64,000 nucleotides of DNA, from assembly GCA_963831155.1 (NCBI GenBank), contig CAWHOY010000008.1, positions 62,001-126,000 of the forward strand. Direction: 5' to 3'. Shown one piece after another: positions 53,017-61,103 of the stretch (the stretch's first letter is position 1; each line of letters begins with the position of its first letter). This DNA comes from CAVRXQ01 sp963831155 (lineage in GTDB: Bacteria; Actinomycetota; Acidimicrobiia; Acidimicrobiales; Bog-793). Made by a program: the position numbers and the translations under genes. The notes below the pieces were generated by a model. It had not been told where the DNA came from. It was given only the letters and a program-made list of their open reading frames with translations, and searched no databases.

Positions 53017-54651
53017 ATGACTTCGCGGTACGACGCCGTCGTGGTCGGGGGAGGGCACAACGGGCTCGTCGCTGCGGCCTACCTCGCGCGCTCGGGTGCC
53101 CGGACCCTCGTCCTCGAATCGCGGCATAAGACGGGTGGCGCCGCGACGACGGAATCGCCGTGGCCCGACGCGCCGGAGTTCAAAGTGACGCGGCTTTCGT
53201 ACGTGATGAGCCTGATGCCACCGACGATCATCAAAGAGCTCAACCTTGCGCGACACGGTTACAAGATCTTCCCGATGGGCCCCTATTACCAGGCCTTTCC
53301 AGAAGGCGGCTCGATCAAGATCTACGCCGACGACGCGAAGCGCAACTACGAGGAGATCAAGAAGTGGTCGCCGCACGATGCCGAGACCATGCCGCGCTGG
53401 GACGCCTGGCTCTCGGGTCTCGCGACGGTGCTCGGACCGCTCCTACTCACCGTGCCACCGCGCTTCGGCTCGCGGCGCCCGTCCGATCTGCGCGACGCGC
53501 TGCGACTCGCGTGGCGTAACCGAGGTCTCGACGTCCGAACGATCGCTGACGTCACGCGGCTGATGACGATGAGCATCGCCGACCTGCTCGACGACTGGTT
53601 CGAGTCGCCGCAGGTGAAGGGCGCGATGGCGGTGAACGGCGTGATCGGCACGTGGGCCGGACCGAAAGAGCCGGGAACCGCCTATGTGATGGCGCACCAT
53701 TCGATCGGCGACGTCGGTGACGGGCACCTCGGCAACTGGGGATTCCAAGAGGGCGGTATGGGCGCGGTCGCCGACGCGATCGAACGCTCGGCGTGCACCT
53801 TAGGCGTCGAGGTGCGCCTCAACTCCCCGGTCGAGCGCACGCTCGTTTCCAACGGACGGGTGCGGGGCGTGGCACTGAAAAACGGTGAGGAGATCGCGGC
53901 ACCGATCGTCGTCTCGTCACTCCATCCAAAGACGGCGTTCCTCGATCATATCGGCGCGAACGAACTTCCTTCGGAATTCGTCGCCGATATCGAGCACTGG
54001 CGTTCGCGCAGTGGCGTCGTGAAGATCAACCTCGCCCTTTCGGAGCTGCCCGACTTCCTCGCCGACCCGGGAACGAACCTGCAAGACCACCACACTGGCT
54101 CGGTTGAGATGGCGCCGAGTATCGACTACATGGAGCAAGCGTTCATCGACGCCCGCGAGGGTCGGCCAGCGACGCGCCCCTTCAGCGACAGCGTGATCCC
54201 GACCACGTTCGACAAGACGTTGTGTCCCGAGGGCTTCCACATCATGTCGTTGTTCACGCAGTGGGTGCCCGACGACTGGTCAGAAGAGCCGCACCAAGAA
54301 GAGCTCGAGGCGTACGCCGACCGGATGATCGATTGCTACAGCGAAGTCGCGCCGAACATCAAGTCCGCGATCGTCCACCGCGACGTCGTCGGCCCGTACG
54401 AGATGGAGCACGAGTACGGACTAGTCGGCGGCAACATCTTCCACGGTGAGCTCTCCCTCGAGCAGCTCTTCCATATGCGGCCGGCACCCGGATACGCGGA
54501 TTATCGGACGCCGATCGCGGGGCTGTACTACGCGAGCTCGGCGACCCACGCCGGTGGAGGTGTCTGTGGTATCCCCGGTTGGCAGGCGGCGAAGGCGGCG
54601 ATCGCCGATAGACGGCGGGGACGCCGGCTGTCGGGTGCGCCGTCACGCTGA
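53017..54651 (+). CDS. FAD-dependent oxidoreductase, PYROXD2/phytoene desaturase-like
   Basis: A 544-residue flavoprotein. The FAD dinucleotide motif is AVVVGGGHNGLVAAAYLARSG; further motifs are HKTGGAATTES, WGFQEGGMGAVADAIERSA and the C-terminal GLYYASSATHAGGGVCGIPGWQAAKAAI in pieces, the signature of the PYROXD2 branch of phytoene desaturase-like enzymes. It is not a carotenoid gene by context: the ligase and ammonium-type genes suggest amine or acid oxidation. Ribosome site GAGAGAGG upstream of ATG 53017. Confidence 0.9.
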   Translation: MTSRYDAVVVGGGHNGLVAAAYLARSGARTLVLESRHKTGGAATTESPWPDAPEFKVTRLSYVMSLMPPTIIKELNLARHGYKIFPMGPYYQAFPEGGSIKIYADDAKRNYEEIKKWSPHDAETMPRWDAWLSGLATVLGPLLLTVPPRFGSRRPSDLRDALRLAWRNRGLDVRTIADVTRLMTMSIADLLDDWFESPQVKGAMAVNGVIGTWAGPKEPGTAYVMAHHSIGDVGDGHLGNWGFQEGGMGAVADAIERSACTLGVEVRLNSPVERTLVSNGRVRGVALKNGEEIAAPIVVSSLHPKTAFLDHIGANELPSEFVADIEHWRSRSGVVKINLALSELPDFLADPGTNLQDHHTGSVEMAPSIDYMEQAFIDAREGRPATRPFSDSVIPTTFDKTLCPEGFHIMSLFTQWVPDDWSEEPHQEELEAYADRMIDCYSEVAPNIKSAIVHRDVVGPYEMEHEYGLVGGNIFHGELSLEQLFHMRPAPGYADYRTPIAGLYYASSATHAGGGVCGIPGWQAAKAAIADRRRGRRLSGAPSR

Positions 54652-54721
54652 GGCGCTCAGAACCACATCTTCGGTGAAAGAAGGGCCACCTCGCACTGAC
54701 GGCCGCGGAGCCGTCGTCTCG

Positions 54722-56845
54722 ATGCTGGAACCGGCTCGCGTCGCGCTCGTCGGTGCCAGCGGTCGGCCGGGGAGCTTTGGTGAGCGGATGGTGATCGAGG
54801 CGTCGCGCAGCGCGGCGCCCCTCGAGATGCATCTCGTGAACCCGAACTACACCAAGGTTCTCGGGCGTTCCTGCGTGCCTTCCCTTGACGACATCGACGG
54901 CTCGGTCGATCTCGCGTTGTTGGGTATTCCCGATTCGGCGCTCGAAGATGAACTCGGACGGTGCGCGCGACGGGGCGATCGCTCGGCGGTGATTTTCGGA
55001 TCCGCGTACGAGACCCCGCGGCCCCCCGCGCCCACGCTGCGCGAGCGCCTTGCCGACATGGCGCGATCGGCGGGAATGGCGGTCTGCGGCGCGGGATGCA
55101 TGGGGTTCGTCAACGTTGTTCGCGGCATCCGCGCGACCGGCTACATCGAGCCCGCCGAGATCCCCGTCGGTCCGATCGCGCTCGTGACCCACTCGGGTTC
55201 GGTGTTCTCGGCGATGTTGCGCACGCGGCGGCGACTCGGTTTCTCACTCGTCGTGTCGTCCGGCCAGGAGCTCGTCACGTCAGCGGCGTCCTACATCGAT
55301 TACGCGCTCGAACTCGACGAGACACGGATCATCGCCCTCGTTTTGGAGACGATGCGCGACGCGTCGGCGCTCAAGGCTGGCCTCGAACGTGCCGCCGACC
55401 AGCGGGTCGATGTCTTCGCGCTCACTGTCGGTGCATCGGCGACCGGGCGCAGTCTCGTCGAGGCGCACTCCGGCGCGATCGCCGGCGGCGATGCGGCATG
55501 GGAGGCGGTCTTCGACGCGTACGGCGTGATGCGCGTTGGCGACCTCGAAGAACTTGCCGACGCGCTCGAGCTGTTCTCCTCACCAAGGAGGCCTCCGAAA
55601 GGTTCGACGGGTGGCTTGGCGACGGTCCATGACTCCGGAGCGGAACGCGTGCTCGTCGCTGACGTCGCCGAACGCCTCGGCGTACCGTTCGCGACCATCT
55701 CGGATACGACCCGCGCCCGACTATCGAGTCTCCTTGACCCGGGCCTCGAAGCGACGAACCCGCTCGATGTGTGGGGTACGGGTTCGAGCACGGAGAGGCT
55801 CTTCACCCAGTGCGTGCTCGCACTGGCGAACGACCCTGGTGTCGAAGTCGCCGCGCTCGCCGTTGATCTCGTTCGGGAGCACGATGGTGACGACTCGTAT
55901 CCCCGCGCCGCGCTGGCGGTGCATGAGGCGACTGACAAACCTTTCGCTCTCCTTTCGAACATGGCGAGCGCGGTCGACGAGGGCGCCGCCGACGTCCTCC
56001 GCCAGCACGGGATTCCGGTCCTCGAGGGAACACGGAGCGGGATTGCGGCGATCGGCCATCTCCTCGACTCAACCCGCGAACAACCGCGTCTGGTCGGAGA
56101 CGGGCCGCAACTCGATCCGGCACGTCGACAGCGGTGCCGCGACGCGATCGCGGAGCTGGTCGAGGAAGCCGTCGTCTCCCGGGCAACCGTCGCAATCACC
56201 GGAGCGGAAGCCCTCTCGCTGCTCGCCGAATACGGCATCGAAACCGCCGCGTCGATCACTGTTCACGGCGAGGACGGGGCGATCGCCGCGTCGGAAAAGT
56301 TGGGCTATCCGGTCGTCCTGAAGACTGCGCAACCCGGGGTGCTGCACAAGTCCGAATGCCGTGGCGTCGTGCTCGACGTCCGCTCGCCAGCAGAGACAGC
56401 TGCCACCTACCGGGACCTCGCGACACGCCTCGGGCCTGGGGTGCTCGTCTCCGCGACCGCCCCGGAGGGCGTGGAGCTCGCGCTCGGAATCGTCCGGGAC
56501 CCCCATCTCGGTCCTCTCGTCGTCGTCGCCGCCGGAGGGCTGCTTGTCGAGGTGGTTGCCGATCGCGCCATCGGCCTTCCGCCGATCGATCGGCCGGGTG
56601 CTCGTCGGATGCTGAAACGGCTGAACATCGCACAACTGCTTGCGGGAGTCCGCGGCGCTCGGGCGGTCGACGTGGGTTCGGTCGAAAATGCGGTCACCGC
56701 GCTCTCGTCGGTCGCGTTGGAGATCGGCGATCTTCTCGAGGCCGTCGACGTCAATCCGCTGATCTGCGGGCCGAGCGGCGCGGTCGCCGTCGACGCTGTA
56801 TTTCTGGCTCGGCCGAATTCCGACGGGCACGCCGTGCCGCATTGA
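54722..56845 (+). CDS. ADP-forming acyl-CoA synthetase (fused alpha-beta, Acd-like)
   Basis: A 707-residue fusion from ATG 54722 (MLEPARVALVGASGRPG). The CoA-binding domain is followed by a ligase-CoA domain with the phospho-His in EAHSGAIAGGD, and the C-terminal ATP-grasp domain has GYPVVLKTAQPGVLHKSECRGVVLDV in pieces. It converts an acyl-CoA to acid plus ATP, or activates an acid using ATP. It follows the PYROXD2-like gene by 71 bp on the same strand, so it belongs to the same operon; substrate unknown. Confidence 0.9.
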   Translation: MLEPARVALVGASGRPGSFGERMVIEASRSAAPLEMHLVNPNYTKVLGRSCVPSLDDIDGSVDLALLGIPDSALEDELGRCARRGDRSAVIFGSAYETPRPPAPTLRERLADMARSAGMAVCGAGCMGFVNVVRGIRATGYIEPAEIPVGPIALVTHSGSVFSAMLRTRRRLGFSLVVSSGQELVTSAASYIDYALELDETRIIALVLETMRDASALKAGLERAADQRVDVFALTVGASATGRSLVEAHSGAIAGGDAAWEAVFDAYGVMRVGDLEELADALELFSSPRRPPKGSTGGLATVHDSGAERVLVADVAERLGVPFATISDTTRARLSSLLDPGLEATNPLDVWGTGSSTERLFTQCVLALANDPGVEVAALAVDLVREHDGDDSYPRAALAVHEATDKPFALLSNMASAVDEGAADVLRQHGIPVLEGTRSGIAAIGHLLDSTREQPRLVGDGPQLDPARRQRCRDAIAELVEEAVVSRATVAITGAEALSLLAEYGIETAASITVHGEDGAIAASEKLGYPVVLKTAQPGVLHKSECRGVVLDVRSPAETAATYRDLATRLGPGVLVSATAPEGVELALGIVRDPHLGPLVVVAAGGLLVEVVADRAIGLPPIDRPGARRMLKRLNIAQLLAGVRGARAVDVGSVENAVTALSSVALEIGDLLEAVDVNPLICGPSGAVAVDAVFLARPNSDGHAVPH

Positions 56846-56862
56846 CGTCGGCATCAGCGGAG

Positions 56863-58017
56863 TTACTGCGACGTGACCTCGTCGAGGCTGGCTGACCACT
56901 TCTGTTCGATGTGAGCGAAGCGCCAGATGAGCACCGATCCGATCCAGGTCGCGACGATCATCCCGACGATCACGAAGCCTGCCGTGTTGATGTTGAAGTT
57001 GGCGACAAAGTGCCAGAAGCCGCCCCTCGAGGCGAGCGAGTGGATCTCTTGCGGAAGGATCCCCAGGGCCTCGATCGCACCGACGAAGAAACAGATCGCA
57101 ACCGAGAGTCCGGTGATCGACAGGTTGTAATAGACCTTGCGGACCGGGTTGAAGAATGCCCAGCCGTACGCGAGGTTCATGAATATCCCGTCGGTCGTGT
57201 CCATCAGTGTCATTCCCGCAGTGAAAAGGATCGGGAGACAGAGGATCGAATACCACGGGATGTGCTGGGATGCCTCGAGCGCAACAGTCGCCAGCAGCGC
57301 GACCTCCGATGCGGTATCGAAACCCATCCCGAACAAAAGGCCAACTGGGTACATCTTCCACTCACGATCGACACGCCGCGCGAATCGACCGAGGAACCGG
57401 TAGAAGAACCCGCGGCTGTCGAGCTCGCGCTCGAGCGTTTTTTCGTCGTACTCGCCGCTGCGCATCGTGCGGAAGATCTTCACGATCCCGGCGAGGATCA
57501 CGAGGTTGAGCGCGCCGATGAGGAACAAGAACCCTGCAGACACGGCCGTCCCGAAGACACCCCCGAAGGTCTCGAGTCCGGAATGTGGATTCGCGACCGC
57601 GGAGAACACCGTCTTTTCGGCGAGGATGATTCCGACGCCGATCAAAACGACGATCGTCGAATGGCCGAGTGAGAAGAAGTAGCCGAACCCGAGCGGCCTC
57701 GACCCGTTGGTGTCGCGCCGTTCCTGCATCACCTTGCGCGTCGTGTTGTCGATCGCCGAGATGTGGTCGGCGTCGAAGGCGTGCCGGAGGCCGAGGGTAT
57801 AGGCGAGCCCGGCGACCCCGATTCCGAGTCCCCGGTAGTGCTGGGGGACGACGAAGAAGACAAAGACGACGAATCCGATCGCGTGCAGGGCGAGGATCGA
57901 GGCATACATGCCGAGGACGTGTGAGCGTTCTTTGGGCGACAGAGAGGAGAGCGAGGCGCGCACGAAGGCCGCGAATCCCGGCCTTTCGGCAATCGGTTCA
58001 GACGACACGAAGGCCAC
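56863..58017 (-). CDS. NiCoT family nickel/cobalt transporter
   Basis: A 384-residue membrane permease, GTG start. The defining motifs are present: GLRHAFDADHISAIDNTTRK (helix II His/Asp signature), FSLGHSTIVVLIG, MGFDTASEVALL and FTAGMTLMDTTDG. Eight helices are predicted. It takes up Ni2+ or Co2+ for enzymes such as urease, hydrogenase or B12 synthesis; none of these is in the window, so the use is open. It converges with the ligase gene by 18 bp and is divergent from the SQR-like operon. Confidence 0.93.
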   Translation of the reverse strand: MAFVSSEPIAERPGFAAFVRASLSSLSPKERSHVLGMYASILALHAIGFVVFVFFVVPQHYRGLGIGVAGLAYTLGLRHAFDADHISAIDNTTRKVMQERRDTNGSRPLGFGYFFSLGHSTIVVLIGVGIILAEKTVFSAVANPHSGLETFGGVFGTAVSAGFLFLIGALNLVILAGIVKIFRTMRSGEYDEKTLERELDSRGFFYRFLGRFARRVDREWKMYPVGLLFGMGFDTASEVALLATVALEASQHIPWYSILCLPILFTAGMTLMDTTDGIFMNLAYGWAFFNPVRKVYYNLSITGLSVAICFFVGAIEALGILPQEIHSLASRGGFWHFVANFNINTAGFVIVGMIVATWIGSVLIWRFAHIEQKWSASLDEVTSQ

Positions 58018-58181
58018 GGAGCTCCGGGCCCTCCTTTCAGGACACCAAATGGAAACCTATCTCTGATGCGAATAGTTCGCAATAAGCGTCTCGTTCCCAC
58101 CCATGGAAGCGACGCTCTTCGGGACGTCCGCTGGGACGGTTGACTCTGCCGGGGGTGGCAAGCCCGGAGTTCACTGATCGC

Positions 58182-59459
58182 ATGAACGTCCTCGTTCTCG
58201 GAGGCGGAACTGGGGGAACGCTCGTCGCGAACCGCCTGCGTCGCCTGTTGCCCGAAAGCGCCGAGATCACCGTCGTCGACGGCAGCGACCATCACCTGTA
58301 CCAACCGGGGTTGCTGTTCGTGCCCTTCGGCGCAAGCCACCCCGAGCGCCTCTACCGGTCGCGCAAGGCGTTTTTGCACAAAGGCATCGAGTTCGTGTGT
58401 GGAGAGGTGGACTCCGTCGACGCCGCAACAGAAAAGGTGACCCTCCTCGACGGCTCGACGCTCGGCTACGACGTGCTCGTCGTCGCGAGCGGAGCGCGCC
58501 TTGTGCCCGAGGAGACAGACGGTCTGCTCGGAGCAGGCTGGCTGGAGAAGGTCTTCCACTTCTACGCCTACCACGAGGCGCTCGCCCTTCGTTCCGCCCT
58601 CGATGAATTCCGCGGCGGGCGTCTCGTCGTGAACTTCGTCGACCTGCCGATCAAGTGTCCCGTCGCGCCGCTCGAGTTCTTGTTCCTTGCTGATGCCTAC
58701 TTTCGACGGCGCAATTTGCGGGACCGCGTCCAGCTCACCTTCGTGACCCCGCTCGACGGCGCGTTCACGAAGGCGACCTGCGCGAAGTACTTGTCGGGAA
58801 TGTTCGAGACGCGCGGGATCGAGCTCGTCACGCAGTTCAATACGGGAGAAGTCGACGGGACCGCGGGCAAACTCGTCAGTTACGATGGCCGCGAGATCGC
58901 TTTCGACTTGGGTGTCGTCATTCCGCTGCACCAGGGTGCGGCGTTCGTCAGTCGGTCCACCGGCCTCGGTGACGCACTCGACTTTGTGCGAGCCGATCGG
59001 CACACCCTGCAGGCGAAGGTCGCGCCGAACGTCTTCGCGATCGGCGACGCCGCCGATCTCCCCACCTCGAAGGCGGGGTCGGTTGCGCACTTCGCCGGGC
59101 ACGTCGTTGCCGAGAACGTCCGGCGGTTCCTCGCAAATGAACCGCTCGACGCGGAATTCGACGGGCACACGAACTGTTTCATCGAGAGTGGAGACCACAA
59201 GGCGCTGCTCATCGACTTCAACTACGAGGTTGAGCCGGTGCCCGGCCACTTCCCGTGGCGGGTCGGCCTGCCGCTCCTCAAGGAATCGCGGCTCAACCAC
59301 GTCGGCAAGCTCGGATTTGAGGCCTTCTACTGGCACGGACTTCTCCCAGGGCGCGACGTCCCAGGTATCGGTGCGTTGATGCCATCCGCTGGAAAAATGA
59401 TGCCGGGCAGTGAGGACGGGAGCCCTCCCGCCACTTCGTTGCCCGCGAGCAGGAGGTAG
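58182..59459 (+). CDS. Sulfide:quinone oxidoreductase-like flavoprotein
   Basis: A 425-residue FAD protein. ATG 58182 (MNVLVLGGGTGGTLVANRLRR) begins the FAD motif; a TTG further upstream is possible. SQR-type features: SDHHLYQPGLLFVPFG, PIKCPVAPLEF (active Cys, about residue 160), ATCAKYLSGMF (second Cys), FAIGDAADLPTSKAGSVAHF, and HTNCFIESGDHKALLIDFNYE (third Cys region). It would oxidise sulfide to a persulfide/polysulfide using quinone. It is 3 bp before the TusE/DsrC gene. Confidence 0.85.
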   Translation: MNVLVLGGGTGGTLVANRLRRLLPESAEITVVDGSDHHLYQPGLLFVPFGASHPERLYRSRKAFLHKGIEFVCGEVDSVDAATEKVTLLDGSTLGYDVLVVASGARLVPEETDGLLGAGWLEKVFHFYAYHEALALRSALDEFRGGRLVVNFVDLPIKCPVAPLEFLFLADAYFRRRNLRDRVQLTFVTPLDGAFTKATCAKYLSGMFETRGIELVTQFNTGEVDGTAGKLVSYDGREIAFDLGVVIPLHQGAAFVSRSTGLGDALDFVRADRHTLQAKVAPNVFAIGDAADLPTSKAGSVAHFAGHVVAENVRRFLANEPLDAEFDGHTNCFIESGDHKALLIDFNYEVEPVPGHFPWRVGLPLLKESRLNHVGKLGFEAFYWHGLLPGRDVPGIGALMPSAGKMMPGSEDGSPPATSLPASRR

Positions 59460-59462
59460 CCG

Positions 59463-59780
59463 ATGCCGACCGCGACCTACGCAGGAAAGCCGGTCCTGGT
59501 GAACGAGGAAGGATTCCTCGTCGACCCCGCCGAGTGGACCGAGGAGATGGCACCTGACATCGCGAGAACCGCCGGATTGCAGCAGTTGAACGACGAACAG
59601 ATGCAGGTCGTGAAGGTGATGCGCACGGAATACGAGGCGAACGGCGACGGCCCGAATGTCCGGGCGCTCGCCAAGGTCTCCGGGGTGCCGATCAAGCGTC
59701 TCTACGAGCTCTTCCCGAAGGGCCCTGCGAAGACGGCCGCCAAGATCGCCGGCATCCCAAAGCCCCGCGGCTGCATTTAA
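59463..59780 (+). CDS. TusE/DsrC family sulfur-relay protein (single conserved Cys)
   Basis: A 105-residue protein. DsrC/TusE landmarks: TYAGKPVLVNEEGFLVDP, W25, VVKVMRTEYEANGDGPNVRALAKVSG, KRLYELFPKGPAK and the C-terminal penultimate Cys104 (KPRGCI). DsrC carries a second Cys 11 residues before this; here that position is Ala93, so it is of the single-Cys TusE/DsrC-like type that carries sulfur rather than the two-Cys electron donor of DsrAB. It fits persulfide transfer from the SQR-like and DsrE proteins. Confidence 0.9.
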   Translation: MPTATYAGKPVLVNEEGFLVDPAEWTEEMAPDIARTAGLQQLNDEQMQVVKVMRTEYEANGDGPNVRALAKVSGVPIKRLYELFPKGPAKTAAKIAGIPKPRGCI

Positions 59781-59815
59781 TTGATGGTGAACTTCCCCCG
59801 AGAAAGAGGCACGAG

Positions 59816-60283
59816 ATGGCAGACAACGTGGAAAAGGTCTCGATCATCGTCTCGAAAGGCTCACTCGAAGGCGTCTATCCGGCGCTGATCATGGCGAACG
59901 GCGCGCGCGCCGAGGGGATCGAGGCGAACTTGTTCTTCACCTTCTTCGGCCTCGACGCGGTGAACAAGAAGCGCTATTCGAAGGTGAGAGTGGCGTCGGT
60001 CGGCAACCCGGGCTTGCACCTGCCGACGCTCGTCGGCGCGATCCCCGGCATCTCCTGGGCGTTGACGAAATTTTTCGACTCGAAGATGAAAAAGCTCGAC
60101 ATCCCGCCGATACCAGAGTTCCTGGAGATGATCTCGGACACCGGCGCCGGTCTCTATGGCTGCAAGGCGTCGTGCGACCTGTTCGGCCTGACAAAGGACG
60201 ATCTCATCGACCAGGTGAAAGACATCATCACTGTCGGCGAGTTCTACGAGATGGCGGCGGGTGGGGAGATCGTCTTCACATAG
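59816..60283 (+). CDS. DsrE2-like sulfurtransferase
   Basis: A 155-residue protein of the DsrE/DsrF-like family. KVSIIVSKGSLEGVYPALIMANGARAEGIEANLFFTFFGLDAV in pieces is the DsrE core; near residue 116 is YGCKASCDLFGL with Cys116 and Cys120, corresponding to the sulfur-binding Cys of DsrE2 proteins. It shuttles sulfane sulfur, here with the single-Cys DsrC and SQR-like protein. 35 bp after the DsrC gene. DsrE2 is usually next to Rhd-TusA or sHdr; neither is here. Confidence 0.87.
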   Translation: MADNVEKVSIIVSKGSLEGVYPALIMANGARAEGIEANLFFTFFGLDAVNKKRYSKVRVASVGNPGLHLPTLVGAIPGISWALTKFFDSKMKKLDIPPIPEFLEMISDTGAGLYGCKASCDLFGLTKDDLIDQVKDIITVGEFYEMAAGGEIVFT

Positions 60284-60355
60284 TCGGATCGAACGCCAGC
60301 TTCATCCCCACGACGCTGGTTGTTTGAGCGAATGCGATAGAGCCAAGCGGCTGCG

Positions 60356-61093
60356 CTAGACACGCGCCGAAGTCGAGTCTTCGACGACAGCACCGTCGCG
60401 GATCCGGACGCGGCGTTCGGCTTTCGCCGCGATCTCTTCGTCGTGGGTCGCGACGATGACGGTGACCTTCTGCTCGCGGTGCAGCTCGGAAATCAGCGAG
60501 ATCACTTCGGCCGCAGTCTCCGAGTCGAGGTTGCCCGTCGGTTCGTCGGCGATGACAACCTTCGGTGCGTTCGCAAGTGCGCGGGCGATCGCGACGCGCT
60601 GTTGCTCCCCACCGGACATCCGCGACGGCAGGTGGTCGAAACGGTGACCGAGGCCGACACGCTCGAGGAGCTCGCGTGCCCTCACCGCACGGGCTTCGCG
60701 GCGCACCTTGTTCGGCACCATCGCGATCGAGACGTTCTCCGTCGCCGAGAGCGTCGGGATCAGGTTGAACTGCTGGAAGACGAATCCGATCTCGTGGGCG
60801 CGAATTGCCGTCAAGTCCGAGTCAGAAAGGTTCGCGACCTCTCGGCGGAAGAAGTGGAGCTGACCAGCGGTCGGGACCTCGAGGCATCCGAGCAGCTGGA
60901 GCAGGGTCGACTTCCCCGAGCCAGACGGTCCTTCGAAGGCGACCATCTCACCTTGCGCGATCGAAAGACTGACACCGCGTATCGCGCGGACCATCGCGCC
61001 ACCTCGGTCGTACGTGCGCTCGACGCCCTTCAGCTCATAGGCAGGCCCGGCACTCGCTGCTGGCACGGCCTGTGCTGATGTCTCTGTCGTCAT
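60356..61093 (-). CDS. ABC transporter ATP-binding protein (MacB/LolD type)
   Basis: A 245-residue ATPase. Motifs: Walker A GPSGSGKST, Q-loop VFQQFNLIPTLSATENV, signature MSGGEQQRVAIARAL, Walker B VVIADEPTGNLDS, and H-loop ATHDEEIA. The pair with the FtsX-type permease at 61104 (10 bp away) makes a MacB-like mechanotransmission exporter. It could expel a peptide, antibiotic or signal molecule or act as a lipoprotein-related transporter. It overlaps no gene and ends near the DsrE gene, convergent. Confidence 0.92.
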   Translation of the reverse strand: MTTETSAQAVPAASAGPAYELKGVERTYDRGGAMVRAIRGVSLSIAQGEMVAFEGPSGSGKSTLLQLLGCLEVPTAGQLHFFRREVANLSDSDLTAIRAHEIGFVFQQFNLIPTLSATENVSIAMVPNKVRREARAVRARELLERVGLGHRFDHLPSRMSGGEQQRVAIARALANAPKVVIADEPTGNLDSETAAEVISLISELHREQKVTVIVATHDEEIAAKAERRVRIRDGAVVEDSTSARV

Positions 61094-61103
61094 CGTCGCT
61101 CTC

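Noticed and set aside
53017..54651. A carotenoid (phytoene) desaturase
   Set aside because: The signature fits the PYROXD2 branch and there is no phytoene synthase or other carotenoid gene in the window.
60296..60324. A terminator between the DsrE and ABC ATPase genes
   Set aside because: Only a 5-bp stem with a 14-nt loop before ttgttt; too weak to list as a feature.
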